A DNA stretch of 64,000 nucleotides, taken from assembly GCA_008638415.1 (NCBI GenBank), contig VWVT01000003.1, positions 434,001 through 498,000 on the forward strand. Direction: 5' to 3'. A program made the position numbers and the translations under genes. Source of the DNA: Nocardiopsis sinuspersici. Its GTDB lineage: Bacteria; Actinomycetota; Actinomycetes; Streptosporangiales; Streptosporangiaceae. Under the pieces are notes generated by a model. That model was given only the letters and a program-made list of their open reading frames with translations, was not told where the DNA came from and made no database searches. This document shows, piece by piece, positions 54,010 to 63,478 of the stretch; the first letter of the stretch is position 1; each line of letters starts with the position of its first letter.

Positions 54010-55179
54010 TCACTCCGGGAGACGGCCGCTTCGCGCGAGGTCCCCGTACCAGCGAGCGCTCGGCTTCACCGTGCGCGCGAAGGTCCCACGGTCCACCGCC
54101 GCCAGTCCGAACGTGGGAGCCCACGATCCCCACTCGTAGTTGTCCAGCAGCGACCAGTGCAGGTACCCGCGCACGTCCGCCCCGTCGGCGACGGCGCGTC
54201 CGAGTCCGGCCAGGGCCTCCCTGGTGTAGGCGATCCGTTCGCCGTCATCGGCGGTCGCGATGCCGTTCTCCGTCACCAGCACCGGAACGCCGCCCGTCCG
54301 CTCGGACGTGTGCCTGACCGCCCCCTCCAGCGCCTCCGGGTAGAACTCCCATCCGGTGATGGTGCGGCGCGCGTCCGGAGCGGGGGCCACCGGCCCGTCC
54401 GGGCCGATCACCACACGCGTGTAGGCCTGTACCCCCACGAAGTCGTCGTCCTTCGCGATGTCCAGGAACTGGTCCTCACGTGTGTACGCCCACTCCTGGG
54501 CCAGCGCTTCGGCGCCCTCCACCGCCTGGAAGTTCTGGTTCGCGACGGTCCACCCGCTCCGTGTTCCCGTCAGGCCGGACAGCTCCTCGCGGGCGGCCCG
54601 GTGTGCGGCCGTGAGTGCCTCGGCGACCTCCTGGTCCGGGGGCGGCATCGCACCGGCCACATTCTCCTTGCGCTCACCCCCGCGGCGCATGCCCGTGATC
54701 ATCGCGAGCATGTTGGGCTCATTGATCGTGCACACCCAGGGCACGCCGTCCAAGATCGTCCGTACCTGCCGCACGTACCGGCGGAACGGGTCGATCCCGT
54801 CCGGTCCGGTCCACCCGCCCCCGGCGCTGAACCACCTCGGGCACGTGAAGTGGTGCAGGGTGACCACGGGCGTCAACCCGCGTTCGGCGCATCCCTCGAT
54901 CATCCGCCGGTAGTGCGCCAGCTCCGCCAGGGAGAACCGTCCCTGCTCCGGTTCGATCCGCGCCCACTCCACGCTGAACCGGTACGCGTTCAGCCCCAGT
55001 TCGCGGACGACGTCCATGTCCTCGCGCCAGCGGTGGTAGCTGTCGCAGGCGTCACCGCTGCGCTCGGGCAGGATCGACCCGGGCGCGTTCTCCAGCGCCC
55101 AGACGTCACTGCCGGTGTTGTTGCCCTCGACCTGGTGCGCGGCGGTGGCCGCACCCCACAGGAAACCCTCGGCCAGCAT
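54010..55179 (-). CDS. GH1 family beta-glucosidase-type glycoside hydrolase
   Basis: A 389-residue retaining hydrolase, shorter than the usual ~440-480. It starts MLAEGFLWGAATAAHQVEGN; the acid/base is Glu154 in VCTINEPN and the nucleophile Glu304 in VLVTENGI; GYLHWSLLDNYEWGSW is the aglycone-side signature. No signal peptide, so it acts on imported oligosaccharides. It lies 12 nt after the GH3 gene in the unit tetR-GH3-GH1. ATG 55179 follows GAGGAGGG. Confidence 0.94.
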   Translation of the reverse strand: MLAEGFLWGAATAAHQVEGNNTGSDVWALENAPGSILPERSGDACDSYHRWREDMDVVRELGLNAYRFSVEWARIEPEQGRFSLAELAHYRRMIEGCAERGLTPVVTLHHFTCPRWFSAGGGWTGPDGIDPFRRYVRQVRTILDGVPWVCTINEPNMLAMITGMRRGGERKENVAGAMPPPDQEVAEALTAAHRAAREELSGLTGTRSGWTVANQNFQAVEGAEALAQEWAYTREDQFLDIAKDDDFVGVQAYTRVVIGPDGPVAPAPDARRTITGWEFYPEALEGAVRHTSERTGGVPVLVTENGIATADDGERIAYTREALAGLGRAVADGADVRGYLHWSLLDNYEWGSWAPTFGLAAVDRGTFARTVKPSARWYGDLARSGRLPE

Positions 55180-55191
55180 CGAAAACCCTCC

Positions 55192-57417
55192 TCAACCCGT
55201 GATCTCACCGCGGGCGATCGCGGCCTGCCGCCGGGCCTCCACGTCCTCGACCAAGAGGTCGACCATCTCGGCTGTCACGCCCAGACCGAACGTGCGCAGG
55301 GTGGCCAGCGGCATGGAGTCGGCCATGCGCAGCAGGTCCTCGGGTACCTCGGAGAGTCCCGGCATGCCCGTCCGCAGCTCGGCCATGACCGGCCCGCCGA
55401 CCGGGTGCGTGCGCCACTCGCCCACGGTGGAATCCGCGGTCAGCGGCGGGACGAACCGGTCGCCTGGGGCGCTCACCTCCGCGGTGAGCCGGATGTCGCG
55501 GGAGGAGGCGCCCACGGCCACGGTGTAGGTCCCCCCGGCCAGCGACCACCGCTGGTGTTCGGGGTCCCACGTGGACAGGTCGCGCCCGGTCAGCGCGAGT
55601 TCGACCCGCTCGGAGCGCCCCGGCTCCAGGAACACCTTCGCGAAACCGCGCAGCTCGCGGCGCGGCCGGGTCGGGTACTCCTGTTCCACGCCCGCGTACA
55701 GCTGGACGACCTCGGCGGCGGCCCGCTCCCCGGTGTTGGCGACGGTGAGGGCCACACGCCAGGAGTCCTCCCCGTCGGCGGTCACCTCCAGGTCCGAGTA
55801 GGCGAACTCCGTGTAGGTGAGCCCGTGCCCGAACGGGTAGGCGACCGGCCGCTCCAGGGTGTCGAAGTACCGGTAGCCGACGAACACGCCCTCGCCGTAC
55901 ACCGATCTTCCGTGCTCACCGGGGAAGGCCAGGTAGGAGGCGTGGTCGCTCAGCCGCAGCGGGACGGTCTCGGTGAGCCTGCCGGACGGGGACACGGCTC
56001 CGGTGAGGACGTCGGCGACGGCGGCGCCGCCGGCCTGCCCGAGCAGCCACCCCTCCAGGACGGCGTCGGCGTGGTGCTCCCAGTCGGACACCGACACCAC
56101 GCCCCCGTTGGACAGCACGACCACCACGCGCTCGCTGACCTCGCGGATCCGGGCCAGCAGGGCGGTCTGGTCGGCGGGCAGGTCCAGGGTGGTGCGGTCG
56201 TAGCCCTCGGACTCGGCGGCCTCGGGCAGGCCCAGGAAGACCACGGCGGTGTCGGCGGCGGACGCCGTGGACACCGCCTCCTCCACCAGTGCCGGATCGG
56301 CCGTGCCGTCGAGCCGGAAACCGGGCGCGAAAGCCACCCCGCCGGGAACGGCCCCGGTGAGCGACTCCAACGCGCTGTGCACCCGGGTCGGTACCACGTG
56401 GGAGGAACCGCCGCCCTGGTAGCGGGGGGTACGGGCGAACTCGCCGATGACCGCGACCGGCCGGGCCGGGTCCAGGGGAAGCGCGCCGCCGTCGTTCCTC
56501 AACAGGACGAGCGCCTCGCGGGCGGCCTCCCGGGCCAGCGCGTCGTGCGCGTCGTGCTCCGGGGACCGGGAGGTGTCGGCGGACACCCTCTCCTGGAGCC
56601 GCCCCAGCCGTTCCATGACCGTGTCCAGCACGGACTCCTCCAACTCGCCCCGCTCGACGGCGTCGACGACCTCCTGGTCGGTGCCGCTGGGCGGCATCTC
56701 CAGGTCCAGCCCGGCGCGTACCGCGGCGACGCGGTCCACCACGGCGCCCCAGTCGGAGACCACGACCCCGTCGAACCCCCACTCGCCGCGCAGCAGCTCG
56801 GTGAGCAGCCACGGGTCCTGGCTGGTGTGCACGCCGTTGACCCGGTTGTAGGAGCACATCACCATCGACGGCCTCGTGGTGGTGATGACCTCCTCGAACG
56901 CCCTGAGGTAGATCTCGCGCAGGGTGCGGTCGTCCACGTCGGCGCTGACCCGCATCCGGTCGGTCTCCTGGTTGTTGGCGGCGAAGTGCTTGACGCACGC
57001 GCCGACCCCCCGGGACTGGATTCCCTCCACCAGCGCGGCGGCGATCCGCGCGGTGACGTGCGGGTCCTCGGAGACGTACTCGAAGTTGCGCCCGCACAGC
57101 GGTGACCGCTTGATGTTCATGCCCGGGCCCAGGAGCACGTCCACGCCCATGGCGCCGGCCTCGGTGCCCAGCGCCTCGCCGACCCGGCGTACGAGGGCGG
57201 GGTTCCAGGTGGCGCCCAGGCCGACGGCGGGCGGGAAGCAGGTGGCGGGCAGGCTGTCGCCGATGCCCAGGTGGTCGCCCTCCTCGGGCTGTTTGCGCAG
57301 GCCGTGGGGGCCGTCGGCCAGGTGTAGCGAGCGCAGTCCGGAGCCGACGGCGGTGGTGTGCCAGGTGTCGGATCCGGAGGTGGCGGAGGCTTTGGCGGCC
57401 AGGTCGGGGGTGCTCAT
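55192..57417 (-). CDS. GH3 family beta-glucosidase
   Basis: A 741-residue cytoplasmic hydrolase. The TIM-barrel domain has LADGPHGLRK, GRNFEYVSEDPHVTARIAAA, ACVKHFAANNQETDR (substrate-binding Lys143-His144) and GVVVSDWGAV with the nucleophile Asp222. A second alpha/beta domain and a C-terminal fibronectin III-like domain (YPFGHGLTYTEFAYSDLEVT; GERAAAEVVQLYAG) follow, the common three-domain form. No signal peptide is seen. ATG 57417 follows GAAAGG. It is 10 nt after tetR. Confidence 0.95.
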   Translation of the reverse strand: MSTPDLAAKASATSGSDTWHTTAVGSGLRSLHLADGPHGLRKQPEEGDHLGIGDSLPATCFPPAVGLGATWNPALVRRVGEALGTEAGAMGVDVLLGPGMNIKRSPLCGRNFEYVSEDPHVTARIAAALVEGIQSRGVGACVKHFAANNQETDRMRVSADVDDRTLREIYLRAFEEVITTTRPSMVMCSYNRVNGVHTSQDPWLLTELLRGEWGFDGVVVSDWGAVVDRVAAVRAGLDLEMPPSGTDQEVVDAVERGELEESVLDTVMERLGRLQERVSADTSRSPEHDAHDALAREAAREALVLLRNDGGALPLDPARPVAVIGEFARTPRYQGGGSSHVVPTRVHSALESLTGAVPGGVAFAPGFRLDGTADPALVEEAVSTASAADTAVVFLGLPEAAESEGYDRTTLDLPADQTALLARIREVSERVVVVLSNGGVVSVSDWEHHADAVLEGWLLGQAGGAAVADVLTGAVSPSGRLTETVPLRLSDHASYLAFPGEHGRSVYGEGVFVGYRYFDTLERPVAYPFGHGLTYTEFAYSDLEVTADGEDSWRVALTVANTGERAAAEVVQLYAGVEQEYPTRPRRELRGFAKVFLEPGRSERVELALTGRDLSTWDPEHQRWSLAGGTYTVAVGASSRDIRLTAEVSAPGDRFVPPLTADSTVGEWRTHPVGGPVMAELRTGMPGLSEVPEDLLRMADSMPLATLRTFGLGVTAEMVDLLVEDVEARRQAAIARGEITG

Positions 57418-57427
57418 GTGCGGCCTT

Positions 57428-58051
57428 TCAGGATTGGTCGGTCGGTCCGGGGCACTCCGGTCCGGTCAGTCCGAGGATGCGGGTGAAGGACACGACCGCC
57501 GCGCGCATGTCGACGGAGTCGGGGTCCAGGAGCCACTGGGTCTGCAGTCCGTCCATCAGCGCCAGGAGCTGCTGGGCGGCCACGGCGGGGGAGGGGCCGG
57601 GGCGGTCGGCGAGCAGTACGGCGAACGCCTCGGTGAGCCGTTCGCGCAGGATGCGGTAACGGCCCTGGAAATACGCGTGGGCGGGGTGCTCGGGGTCGGT
57701 GGCCTCGACGGAGAGCTTGGCGTAGAGCGCGACCAGGCCGGGGGTGCCGGTGTTGCGTTCGGTGATCGTGACGAGGTTGTCGACCAGTTTCCGGGGGTCC
57801 ACGTCCGGGCCCAGCACCAGCGGGGCGTTGACCTCGTCCCGCCTGCTCAGGACGCGTAGGAGCATCGCCTCCTTGTTCGGGAAGTGGTGGAGCACCCCGG
57901 CGTGGGTGAGACCCGCGTGGGCCGCGATGTCACGCAGGGAGACAGCGAGGTAGCCGGACTTGGCGAAGAGTTCGCTCGCGGAGTCGATGATGCGCCTCCG
58001 GGTGCGTTCTCCCTTGGTCATGCGCGGCTGGGCGCGCCCTGGCTCGGTCAC
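57428..58051 (-). CDS. TetR family transcriptional regulator of the sugar locus
   Basis: A 207-residue repressor-type protein. The helix-turn-helix is RRRIIDSASELFAKSGYLAV then SLRDIAAHAGLTHAGVLHHF; the C-terminal domain resembles TetR_C of BetI-like type. GTG 58051 with AAGGAG is chosen over the open frame to 58147. It begins the tetR-GH3-GH1 unit and faces the ABC importer operon; a palindrome at 58199-58208 between them is its best operator candidate. Confidence 0.92.
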   Translation of the reverse strand: MTEPGRAQPRMTKGERTRRRIIDSASELFAKSGYLAVSLRDIAAHAGLTHAGVLHHFPNKEAMLLRVLSRRDEVNAPLVLGPDVDPRKLVDNLVTITERNTGTPGLVALYAKLSVEATDPEHPAHAYFQGRYRILRERLTEAFAVLLADRPGPSPAVAAQQLLALMDGLQTQWLLDPDSVDMRAAVVSFTRILGLTGPECPGPTDQS

Positions 58052-58198
58052 GGGGGTGGTCTCCTTGCGGGGGTTGTGCGTCGCGCACGGGCTTGTCGTC
58101 CTGAGGCCGTCGGACGATACGAGCGTAGGGCTCCGGTGGTCCTCCACTCGGTCTTCCGGCTCCTGACCTGTTGGTGTACGGTGACCGACACAAAACCT

Positions 58199-58208
58199 AC
58201 CACGTGGT
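58199..58208. promoter_or_regulatory. Palindrome ACCACGTGGT in the tetR-ABC importer divergent region
   Basis: A 10-bp perfect palindrome, flanked by CCT and TAG, in the 228-nt divergent gap (58052-58279) within an A/T-richer stretch including ACAAAA and TTAGATTGTG. The latter may be a -10 for the importer operon. Likely binding site for the TetR protein, by position only. Confidence 0.45.
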
Positions 58209-58279
58209 TAGATTGTGATCCCCGACTCATCCAACATCCCGGAGCGGTCTCCGCCCGGGCCTCCCCCACGGAGTGAGCC

Positions 58280-59806
58280 ATGCAGCGGAAAAGCCGTGTC
58301 AACGCAGGATTCGCCGCCGCCGGAGCGGTCGCGCTCATGCTGACCGGATGCGCCGGATCCGGGGACGACCCCGACTCCTCGACCCTGGCCATCGCGACCA
58401 TGACCCTGCCCCAGAGCCTGGATCCGGCCGAGGCGATGGGCTCGGCCCTGCCCCATTTCCAGGCGGTCTACGACACGCTCGTCAAGCGTGAGCCCGACGG
58501 CACCTACGCGCCGATGCTCGCCACCGAATGGTCCTACGACGACACCCTCACCGAGCTCGGCCTCACCCTGCGCGACGACGTCTCCTTCGACGACGGCACC
58601 CCCTTCGACGGGGAGGCGGTCAAGGCCAACCTGGAGCGCTTCCGCGACGCGGGCGGCGGTCAGGCCCAGACCATGGCGGGCCTGGAGAAGGTCGAGGTCG
58701 TGGACGACACCCACGTCGTCCTGTACCTGGACCAGCCCAACCCGGCGATGCTCTACTACCTCAGTGACGCGGCCGGGCTCATGGCCAACCCCGCGTCCTT
58801 CGGCGGCGACGGCCTCTCCACCGACCCCGACGGCACGGGCCCCTACGAACTCGACACCGACCGCACCGCCGTCGGCACCACCTGGGTCTACACCCGGACC
58901 GACGACTACTGGGGCGAGGAGTTGCCCTACGACGAGGTCAGCATCAGTGTCTTCGACAACGAGACCGCCATCGTCAACGGCCTGCGCACCGGCCAGGTCA
59001 ACGCCGCGCTGATCCAGACCGTCGACCAGCAGAAGGTGGTCGAGTCCGAGCCGGGTGTGGTCACCACACCGCAGTACATCGACTACCAGGGCATCATCCT
59101 GTTCGACCGCGACGGAGCCATGGTGCCCGCACTCGGTGAGACCAAGGTGCGCCAGGCGATCAACCACGCCATCGACCGCCAGACCATGCTCGAACAGCTC
59201 CGGGGCGGCCAGGGAGAGGTCACCGACCAGATCTTCGGCACCGAGTCGGCGGCCTACGACCCCGAACTGGACTCCCACTACGAGTACGACCCCGACCGCG
59301 CCCGCGAACTCCTCGCCGACGCCGGCTACCCCGATGGCTTCGAGATGACCCTGCCCCGCATGCAGGCGATCTCCTCCGACGCCATGGCGACCAGCATCAG
59401 GAGCGACCTGGAGGCCGTCGGTATCGACCTGACCTGGGACACCCTCGACCAGGCCAACGCGCTGTCCAGCGTCTTCACCGACCGCGCCTACCCCGGCATG
59501 GTCATGAACAACGCCCAGCCCGCCGAGACGTGGGTGACCGTCGTCGAACTCGTCCTGCCGGGGACGTTCAACCTCCTCGGCAGCACCGACGACACCGTCG
59601 AGGAGACCGTGGCCAAGATCCGCACCGCACCCGCGGGCGAGAACGCAGAGGCCGCACAGAGGCTCAACCGGCACCTGGTCGAGGAGGCCTGGTTCGTGCC
59701 CTTCTACCGCATGAGGTACCTGCACGTCTCCGACGGCACCGTGGACGTCCAGCCCCAGTCGGGCATGGCCGTCCCCTCCCTGTACAACTACGCCCCCGCC
59801 GAGTGA
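58280..59806 (+). CDS. ABC transporter substrate-binding lipoprotein (SBP family 5, Opp/Dpp type)
   Basis: A 508-residue lipoprotein that captures the substrate outside the membrane. Signal: positively charged start, hydrophobic stretch and LTGC lipobox (Cys24). SBP_bac_5 landmarks are ATMTLPQSLDPAEAMGSALP, YAPMLATEWSYDDTLTELGL, LRDDVSFDDGTPFDGEAVKA and VRQAINHAIDRQTMLEQL. Family 5 proteins bind peptides, nickel or oligosaccharides; flanking GH1, GH3 and GH20 genes favour an oligosaccharide here. First gene of the five-gene unit. Confidence 0.93.
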   Translation: MQRKSRVNAGFAAAGAVALMLTGCAGSGDDPDSSTLAIATMTLPQSLDPAEAMGSALPHFQAVYDTLVKREPDGTYAPMLATEWSYDDTLTELGLTLRDDVSFDDGTPFDGEAVKANLERFRDAGGGQAQTMAGLEKVEVVDDTHVVLYLDQPNPAMLYYLSDAAGLMANPASFGGDGLSTDPDGTGPYELDTDRTAVGTTWVYTRTDDYWGEELPYDEVSISVFDNETAIVNGLRTGQVNAALIQTVDQQKVVESEPGVVTTPQYIDYQGIILFDRDGAMVPALGETKVRQAINHAIDRQTMLEQLRGGQGEVTDQIFGTESAAYDPELDSHYEYDPDRARELLADAGYPDGFEMTLPRMQAISSDAMATSIRSDLEAVGIDLTWDTLDQANALSSVFTDRAYPGMVMNNAQPAETWVTVVELVLPGTFNLLGSTDDTVEETVAKIRTAPAGENAEAAQRLNRHLVEEAWFVPFYRMRYLHVSDGTVDVQPQSGMAVPSLYNYAPAE

Positions 59807-59815
59807 CCCGCCGCT

Positions 59816-59837
59816 CCGGCGGACACGGGTCCGCCGG
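59816..59837 (+). other. Stem-loop after the substrate-binding protein gene
   Basis: A 9-bp perfect stem with loop ACGG in the 56-nt gap. Such hairpins often raise stability of the SBP transcript relative to the permease genes. Confidence 0.55.
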
Positions 59838-59862
59838 GGCGGCGGGGCGCCATGGAGCCGCC

Positions 59863-60804
59863 ATGACCTCCTTCATCCTCAGACGGGCAGCCTCGGGGCT
59901 GCTGCTCCTCCTCGTCATCTCCGCCCTGTCCTACGTCCTGCTGTCGGTTCCCAACGCCGACGTGGGACGCCAGTTGCTCGGTCCCCACGCCTCCCAGGAA
60001 CTGGTGGACGCGCGCAACAGCGACCTCGGCCTGGACCAGCCGGTGGCCGTGCGCTATCTCGACTGGCTGTCCTCCGCGCTGCGGGGCGACCTCGGCACGT
60101 CCTGGTTCACCAACGCGGACGTCGCACAGGCGATCGCCAACCGGCTACCGGTCACGCTCAGCCTGATGGTCGGTGTCACGGTCGTCACCGCCGCAGCCTC
60201 CTTCGTCCTGGGGGTGTGGGCCGGTGTGCGGCGCGGTGCCGCCGACCGCGCCGTGCAGGTCCTGGGCGTGGTCGGCTACGCCCTGCCCGGCTTCCTGGTC
60301 ACACTGGTGATCGTGCTGGTCTTCGCGGTCCAGTTGCGCTGGTTCCCGGCCATCGGCTACGTACCGCTGTCCGAGTCGTTCGGCGGTTGGCTGTCCACGG
60401 TCACCCTGCCGATCCTGTCCCTGTCGGTCGCCGCGGTCGCCGGGGTGTCCCAGCAGGTGCGCAGCTCGGTCATCGAGGTGATGGGACGCGACTACGTGCG
60501 CACCCTGCGGGCCAGGGGCCTGTCCACGTCGCGTGTGGTGTTTCGGCACGTGCTGCGCAACGCCGCCACCCCCGCGCTCACCGTGCTCGGCATGCAGTTC
60601 GTCGGCCTGCTCGGCGGAGCCGTCCTGGTGGAGCAGATCTTCGGCCTGCCCGGCATCGGGGCGATGACCGTCCAGTACACGACCCGAGGCGACGTCCCGG
60701 TGATCATGGGCCTGGTGATGATGACGGTGGTCGTGGTCATCGTGATCAACCTGCTCGTGGACATCCTCGTCGGCTGGCTCAACCCGAGAGCGAGGACCTC
60801 ATGA
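59863..60804 (+). CDS. ABC transporter permease (DppB/OppB type)
   Basis: A 313-residue inner-membrane permease with six TM helices. The N-terminus FILRRAASGLLLLLVISALS, the YPFNN-like DLGTSWFTNADVAQAIANRL segment and the EAA loop (EVMGRDYVRTLRARGLSTSR...) are characteristic. ATG 59863 has GGAG upstream. Its stop overlaps the next gene as ATGA. Confidence 0.94.
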   Translation: MTSFILRRAASGLLLLLVISALSYVLLSVPNADVGRQLLGPHASQELVDARNSDLGLDQPVAVRYLDWLSSALRGDLGTSWFTNADVAQAIANRLPVTLSLMVGVTVVTAAASFVLGVWAGVRRGAADRAVQVLGVVGYALPGFLVTLVIVLVFAVQLRWFPAIGYVPLSESFGGWLSTVTLPILSLSVAAVAGVSQQVRSSVIEVMGRDYVRTLRARGLSTSRVVFRHVLRNAATPALTVLGMQFVGLLGGAVLVEQIFGLPGIGAMTVQYTTRGDVPVIMGLVMMTVVVVIVINLLVDILVGWLNPRARTS

Positions 60805-62564
60805 GCGCATCCGTCACCGCGGCGACCGCTCCGCGAAGGCCGGGCACGGCGCGCCGCTTCCTCACCAACCCGCAGGCCGTGCTGTCCCTCCTGGTGCTGC
60901 TGGTGATCACGGGACTCGTAGTGTTCGCACCCCTGGCCACCCAGCACAGTTCCACCGCCTCGGAGCTGAGCGACGCCTTCGGTCCGCCCGGGGGCGGCCA
61001 CCTGCTCGGCTTCGACTCCGCCGGCCGCGACGTGTGGGCACGGCTGCTGTACGGGGGGCGCAACACCCTGGGCGGGGCGGTGCTCGCGGTCGCCGTCGCC
61101 CTGGTGGTCGGCGTTCCCGCCGGCCTGGCCGCCGGATACCACGGCGGCTGGTTCGACTCCCTGGCCAGTTGGTGGGTCAATCTGGTCATGGCGCTGCCCG
61201 CCATGGTCGTCCTGCTGGCCTCCCGTGCGGTCCTGGGCCCCAGCGTGTGGGTGCTGATGGTGGTGCTGGGAGTGCTCGTGGCGCCGAGTTTCTTCCGTCT
61301 GGTCAGGGGAGCCGTCGCCGGAATGCGCGGCGAACCGTACGTGGACGCCGCACGCGTCTTCGGACTGCGCGACTCGCGGATCATCGCCCGCCACGTCCTG
61401 GTGGTGGTGCGCGCCCCGGTCATCATCCAGGTCGCCCTGGTCGCGGGTATGGCCATCGGTTTGCAAGCCGGGCTGGAGTTCCTCGGCATCGGCAGCGGCT
61501 CCCTGCCCACGTGGGGCGCCATGCTCAACGAGGCGTTCACCAACGTCCACCGCGCGCCCCTGCTCATGCTGTGGCCGGGGCTGGCGCTGGGAGCGACCAG
61601 CGCCGCGCTGGTCCTGCTGGCCAGTGCGCTGCGCGACGTGCTGGAGGACCGCGGGACCGGACCCGTGGCCGGTCGGCGCGCCCGCCGCTCGGCGGCCGAG
61701 TCGACCGCCGCGCGGGAAGACGTGGGAGAGCGCGCCGGCCTCCTGTCGGTCCGCGACCTGACGGTCGCCTACACACTGGCCGACGGCACGTCCAGGGAGG
61801 TCGTGAGCGGTGTGGACCTGGACGTGCACCGGGGCGAGGTCCTGGGGCTGGTCGGGCAGTCCGGTTCCGGCAAGACCCAGACCGCGTTCTCCGTGCTCGG
61901 ACTGCTTCCCCCGGGGGGCCGGGTCTCGCGCGGCAGCGTGCTCCTGAACGGAACCGAGGCCGTCGGAGCGTCGGAGCGGCACATGCGGGGACTACGCGGC
62001 GACACGGTCGCCTACGTCCCGCAGGAGCCCATGAGCAATCTGGACCCCGCCTTCACCGTCGGCGACCACCTGACCGAACCCCTGCGGACCAAGCTCGGGC
62101 TGTCCCGCGCCCAGGCCCGAGAACGGGCCCTGGAACTGCTCCGGCAGGTGGAGATCCCCGACCCCGCACGCGTCATGGCGAGCCACCCACACCAGATTTC
62201 CGGGGGGATGGCCCAGCGGGTGCTCATCGCGGGCGCGGTCTCCTGCGATCCCGACCTGCTCATCGCCGACGAGCCCACCACAGCGCTGGACGTCACCGTG
62301 CAGGCCGAGGTCCTGGCGCTGCTGCGCAGGCTCCAGGCCCAGCGGGGCATGGGTGTGCTGCTCGTGACCCACAACCTGGGTGTGGTCGCCGACCTGTGCG
62401 ACCGGGTGGCGGTCATGCGGGAGGGCGTGATCGTGGAGGTCGGCGCCACCGCCGACCTCCTCACGGATCCCCGCGATCCCTACACGCGCGAGCTCCTCGA
62501 CGCGGTACTCGACGACGCCCCGGCCCGTGCGCCGTGGCGGCCCCGGGAGGTGGGCGCACTATGA
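60801..62564 (+). CDS. Fused ABC permease-ATPase (DppC-DppD)
   Basis: A 587-residue natural fusion. Residues 1-280 form a DppC-type permease (RFLTNPQAVLSLLVLLVITG; HLLGFDSAGRDVWARLLYGG; EAA loop around VDAARVFGLRDSRIIARHVL). A ~30-residue basic linker (281-312) leads to a DppD-type ATPase: Walker A GQSGSGKT (352-359), signature HQISGGMAQRV and Walker B LLIADEPTTALD. It overlaps both neighbours by ATGA, so stoichiometry is coupled. Such fusions occur in actinobacteria. Confidence 0.93.
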   Translation: MSASVTAATAPRRPGTARRFLTNPQAVLSLLVLLVITGLVVFAPLATQHSSTASELSDAFGPPGGGHLLGFDSAGRDVWARLLYGGRNTLGGAVLAVAVALVVGVPAGLAAGYHGGWFDSLASWWVNLVMALPAMVVLLASRAVLGPSVWVLMVVLGVLVAPSFFRLVRGAVAGMRGEPYVDAARVFGLRDSRIIARHVLVVVRAPVIIQVALVAGMAIGLQAGLEFLGIGSGSLPTWGAMLNEAFTNVHRAPLLMLWPGLALGATSAALVLLASALRDVLEDRGTGPVAGRRARRSAAESTAAREDVGERAGLLSVRDLTVAYTLADGTSREVVSGVDLDVHRGEVLGLVGQSGSGKTQTAFSVLGLLPPGGRVSRGSVLLNGTEAVGASERHMRGLRGDTVAYVPQEPMSNLDPAFTVGDHLTEPLRTKLGLSRAQARERALELLRQVEIPDPARVMASHPHQISGGMAQRVLIAGAVSCDPDLLIADEPTTALDVTVQAEVLALLRRLQAQRGMGVLLVTHNLGVVADLCDRVAVMREGVIVEVGATADLLTDPRDPYTRELLDAVLDDAPARAPWRPREVGAL

Positions 62565-63478
62565 CCGGTACGAGCCACGGTGGACGGCTCCGTGCGGCGC
62601 TTCCGCCGGACGGGACCGGGACGACGGAGGCACACGTGACGGAACGGGACGCGCTTCTCGACGTCAGGGACCTGCGGGTGTCCTTCCCCGGGCGGGGTTG
62701 GAGGGCGCCCCGCGTGGAGGTCCTCGACGGGGTCTCGCTGCGGATCAGGCCGGGTGAGACCCTGGGGTTGGTGGGCGAGTCCGGCTCGGGCAAGTCCACC
62801 ATCGGCCGCGCGGTCCTCGGGCTCGTTCCGGTGGCCGGGGGCACGATCACCTTCGACGGCGAACGCGTGGACGGCGCGTCCAGGCGCAGGAGGCGCGCGC
62901 TGAGCAGGGACGTCCAGGTGGTGTTCCAGGACCCCTACACCTCGCTCAACCCGTCCCTGCTCATCGGCGACACCCTCGCCGAGCCGCTCCTGGCCCAGGG
63001 AGTGCCCGCCCGTGAGGCCCGGGGAACGGTCGCCGACCTGCTCGACCGGGTGGCGCTGCCCCGCGACGCCGTGCACCGGCTGCCCCGCGAGTTCTCCGGC
63101 GGGCAGCGCCAGCGCGTGGCGATCGCCCGGGCGCTGGCGATCTCGCCCCGGCTGATCGTGTGCGACGAGCCCGTCTCGGCCTTGGACCTGACCACCCAGC
63201 GCACCGTCATGGACCTGCTGCTGGACATTCAGGAGAGAACCGGAGTGGCCTACCTGTTCGTGTCACACGACCTGTCGGTGGTGCGTGTGATGAGCCACCG
63301 GGTGGCGGTGATCCGTCACGGCACGATCGTGGAGACCGGTGACGCCGACACGGTCACCCGCGAGCCCGAACACCCCTACACCCGGCGGTTGCTGCTGTCG
63401 GCCCCGGTCGCGGACCCGGACCGACAGCGCGAGCGCCGAACCGAGTACGAGAGGCGGTTCCATGCCGACGCGTCCTGA
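62561..63478 (+). CDS. ABC transporter ATP-binding protein (DppF/OppF type)
   Basis: Second ATPase of the importer, 305 residues. Walker A is GESGSGKST (Lys78), the signature is EFSGGQRQRVAIARAL, Walker B LIVCDEPVSALD and the switch His lies in LFVSHDLSVV. The C-terminal EHPYTRRLLLSA is the oligopeptide-type end. ATG 62561 overlaps the preceding stop; GTG 62636 is an alternative start nearer the domain. The end overlaps the GH20 gene by 17 nt. Confidence 0.94.
   Translation: MTGTSHGGRLRAALPPDGTGTTEAHVTERDALLDVRDLRVSFPGRGWRAPRVEVLDGVSLRIRPGETLGLVGESGSGKSTIGRAVLGLVPVAGGTITFDGERVDGASRRRRRALSRDVQVVFQDPYTSLNPSLLIGDTLAEPLLAQGVPAREARGTVADLLDRVALPRDAVHRLPREFSGGQRQRVAIARALAISPRLIVCDEPVSALDLTTQRTVMDLLLDIQERTGVAYLFVSHDLSVVRVMSHRVAVIRHGTIVETGDADTVTREPEHPYTRRLLLSAPVADPDRQRERRTEYERRFHADAS

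Noticed and set aside
52810..57105. A 1431-codon open frame on the plus strand
   Set aside because: It runs antisense through the ACR3-type, GH1 and GH3 genes; long antisense frames are a by-product of G/C-rich third positions. Its translation has no recognisable domain.
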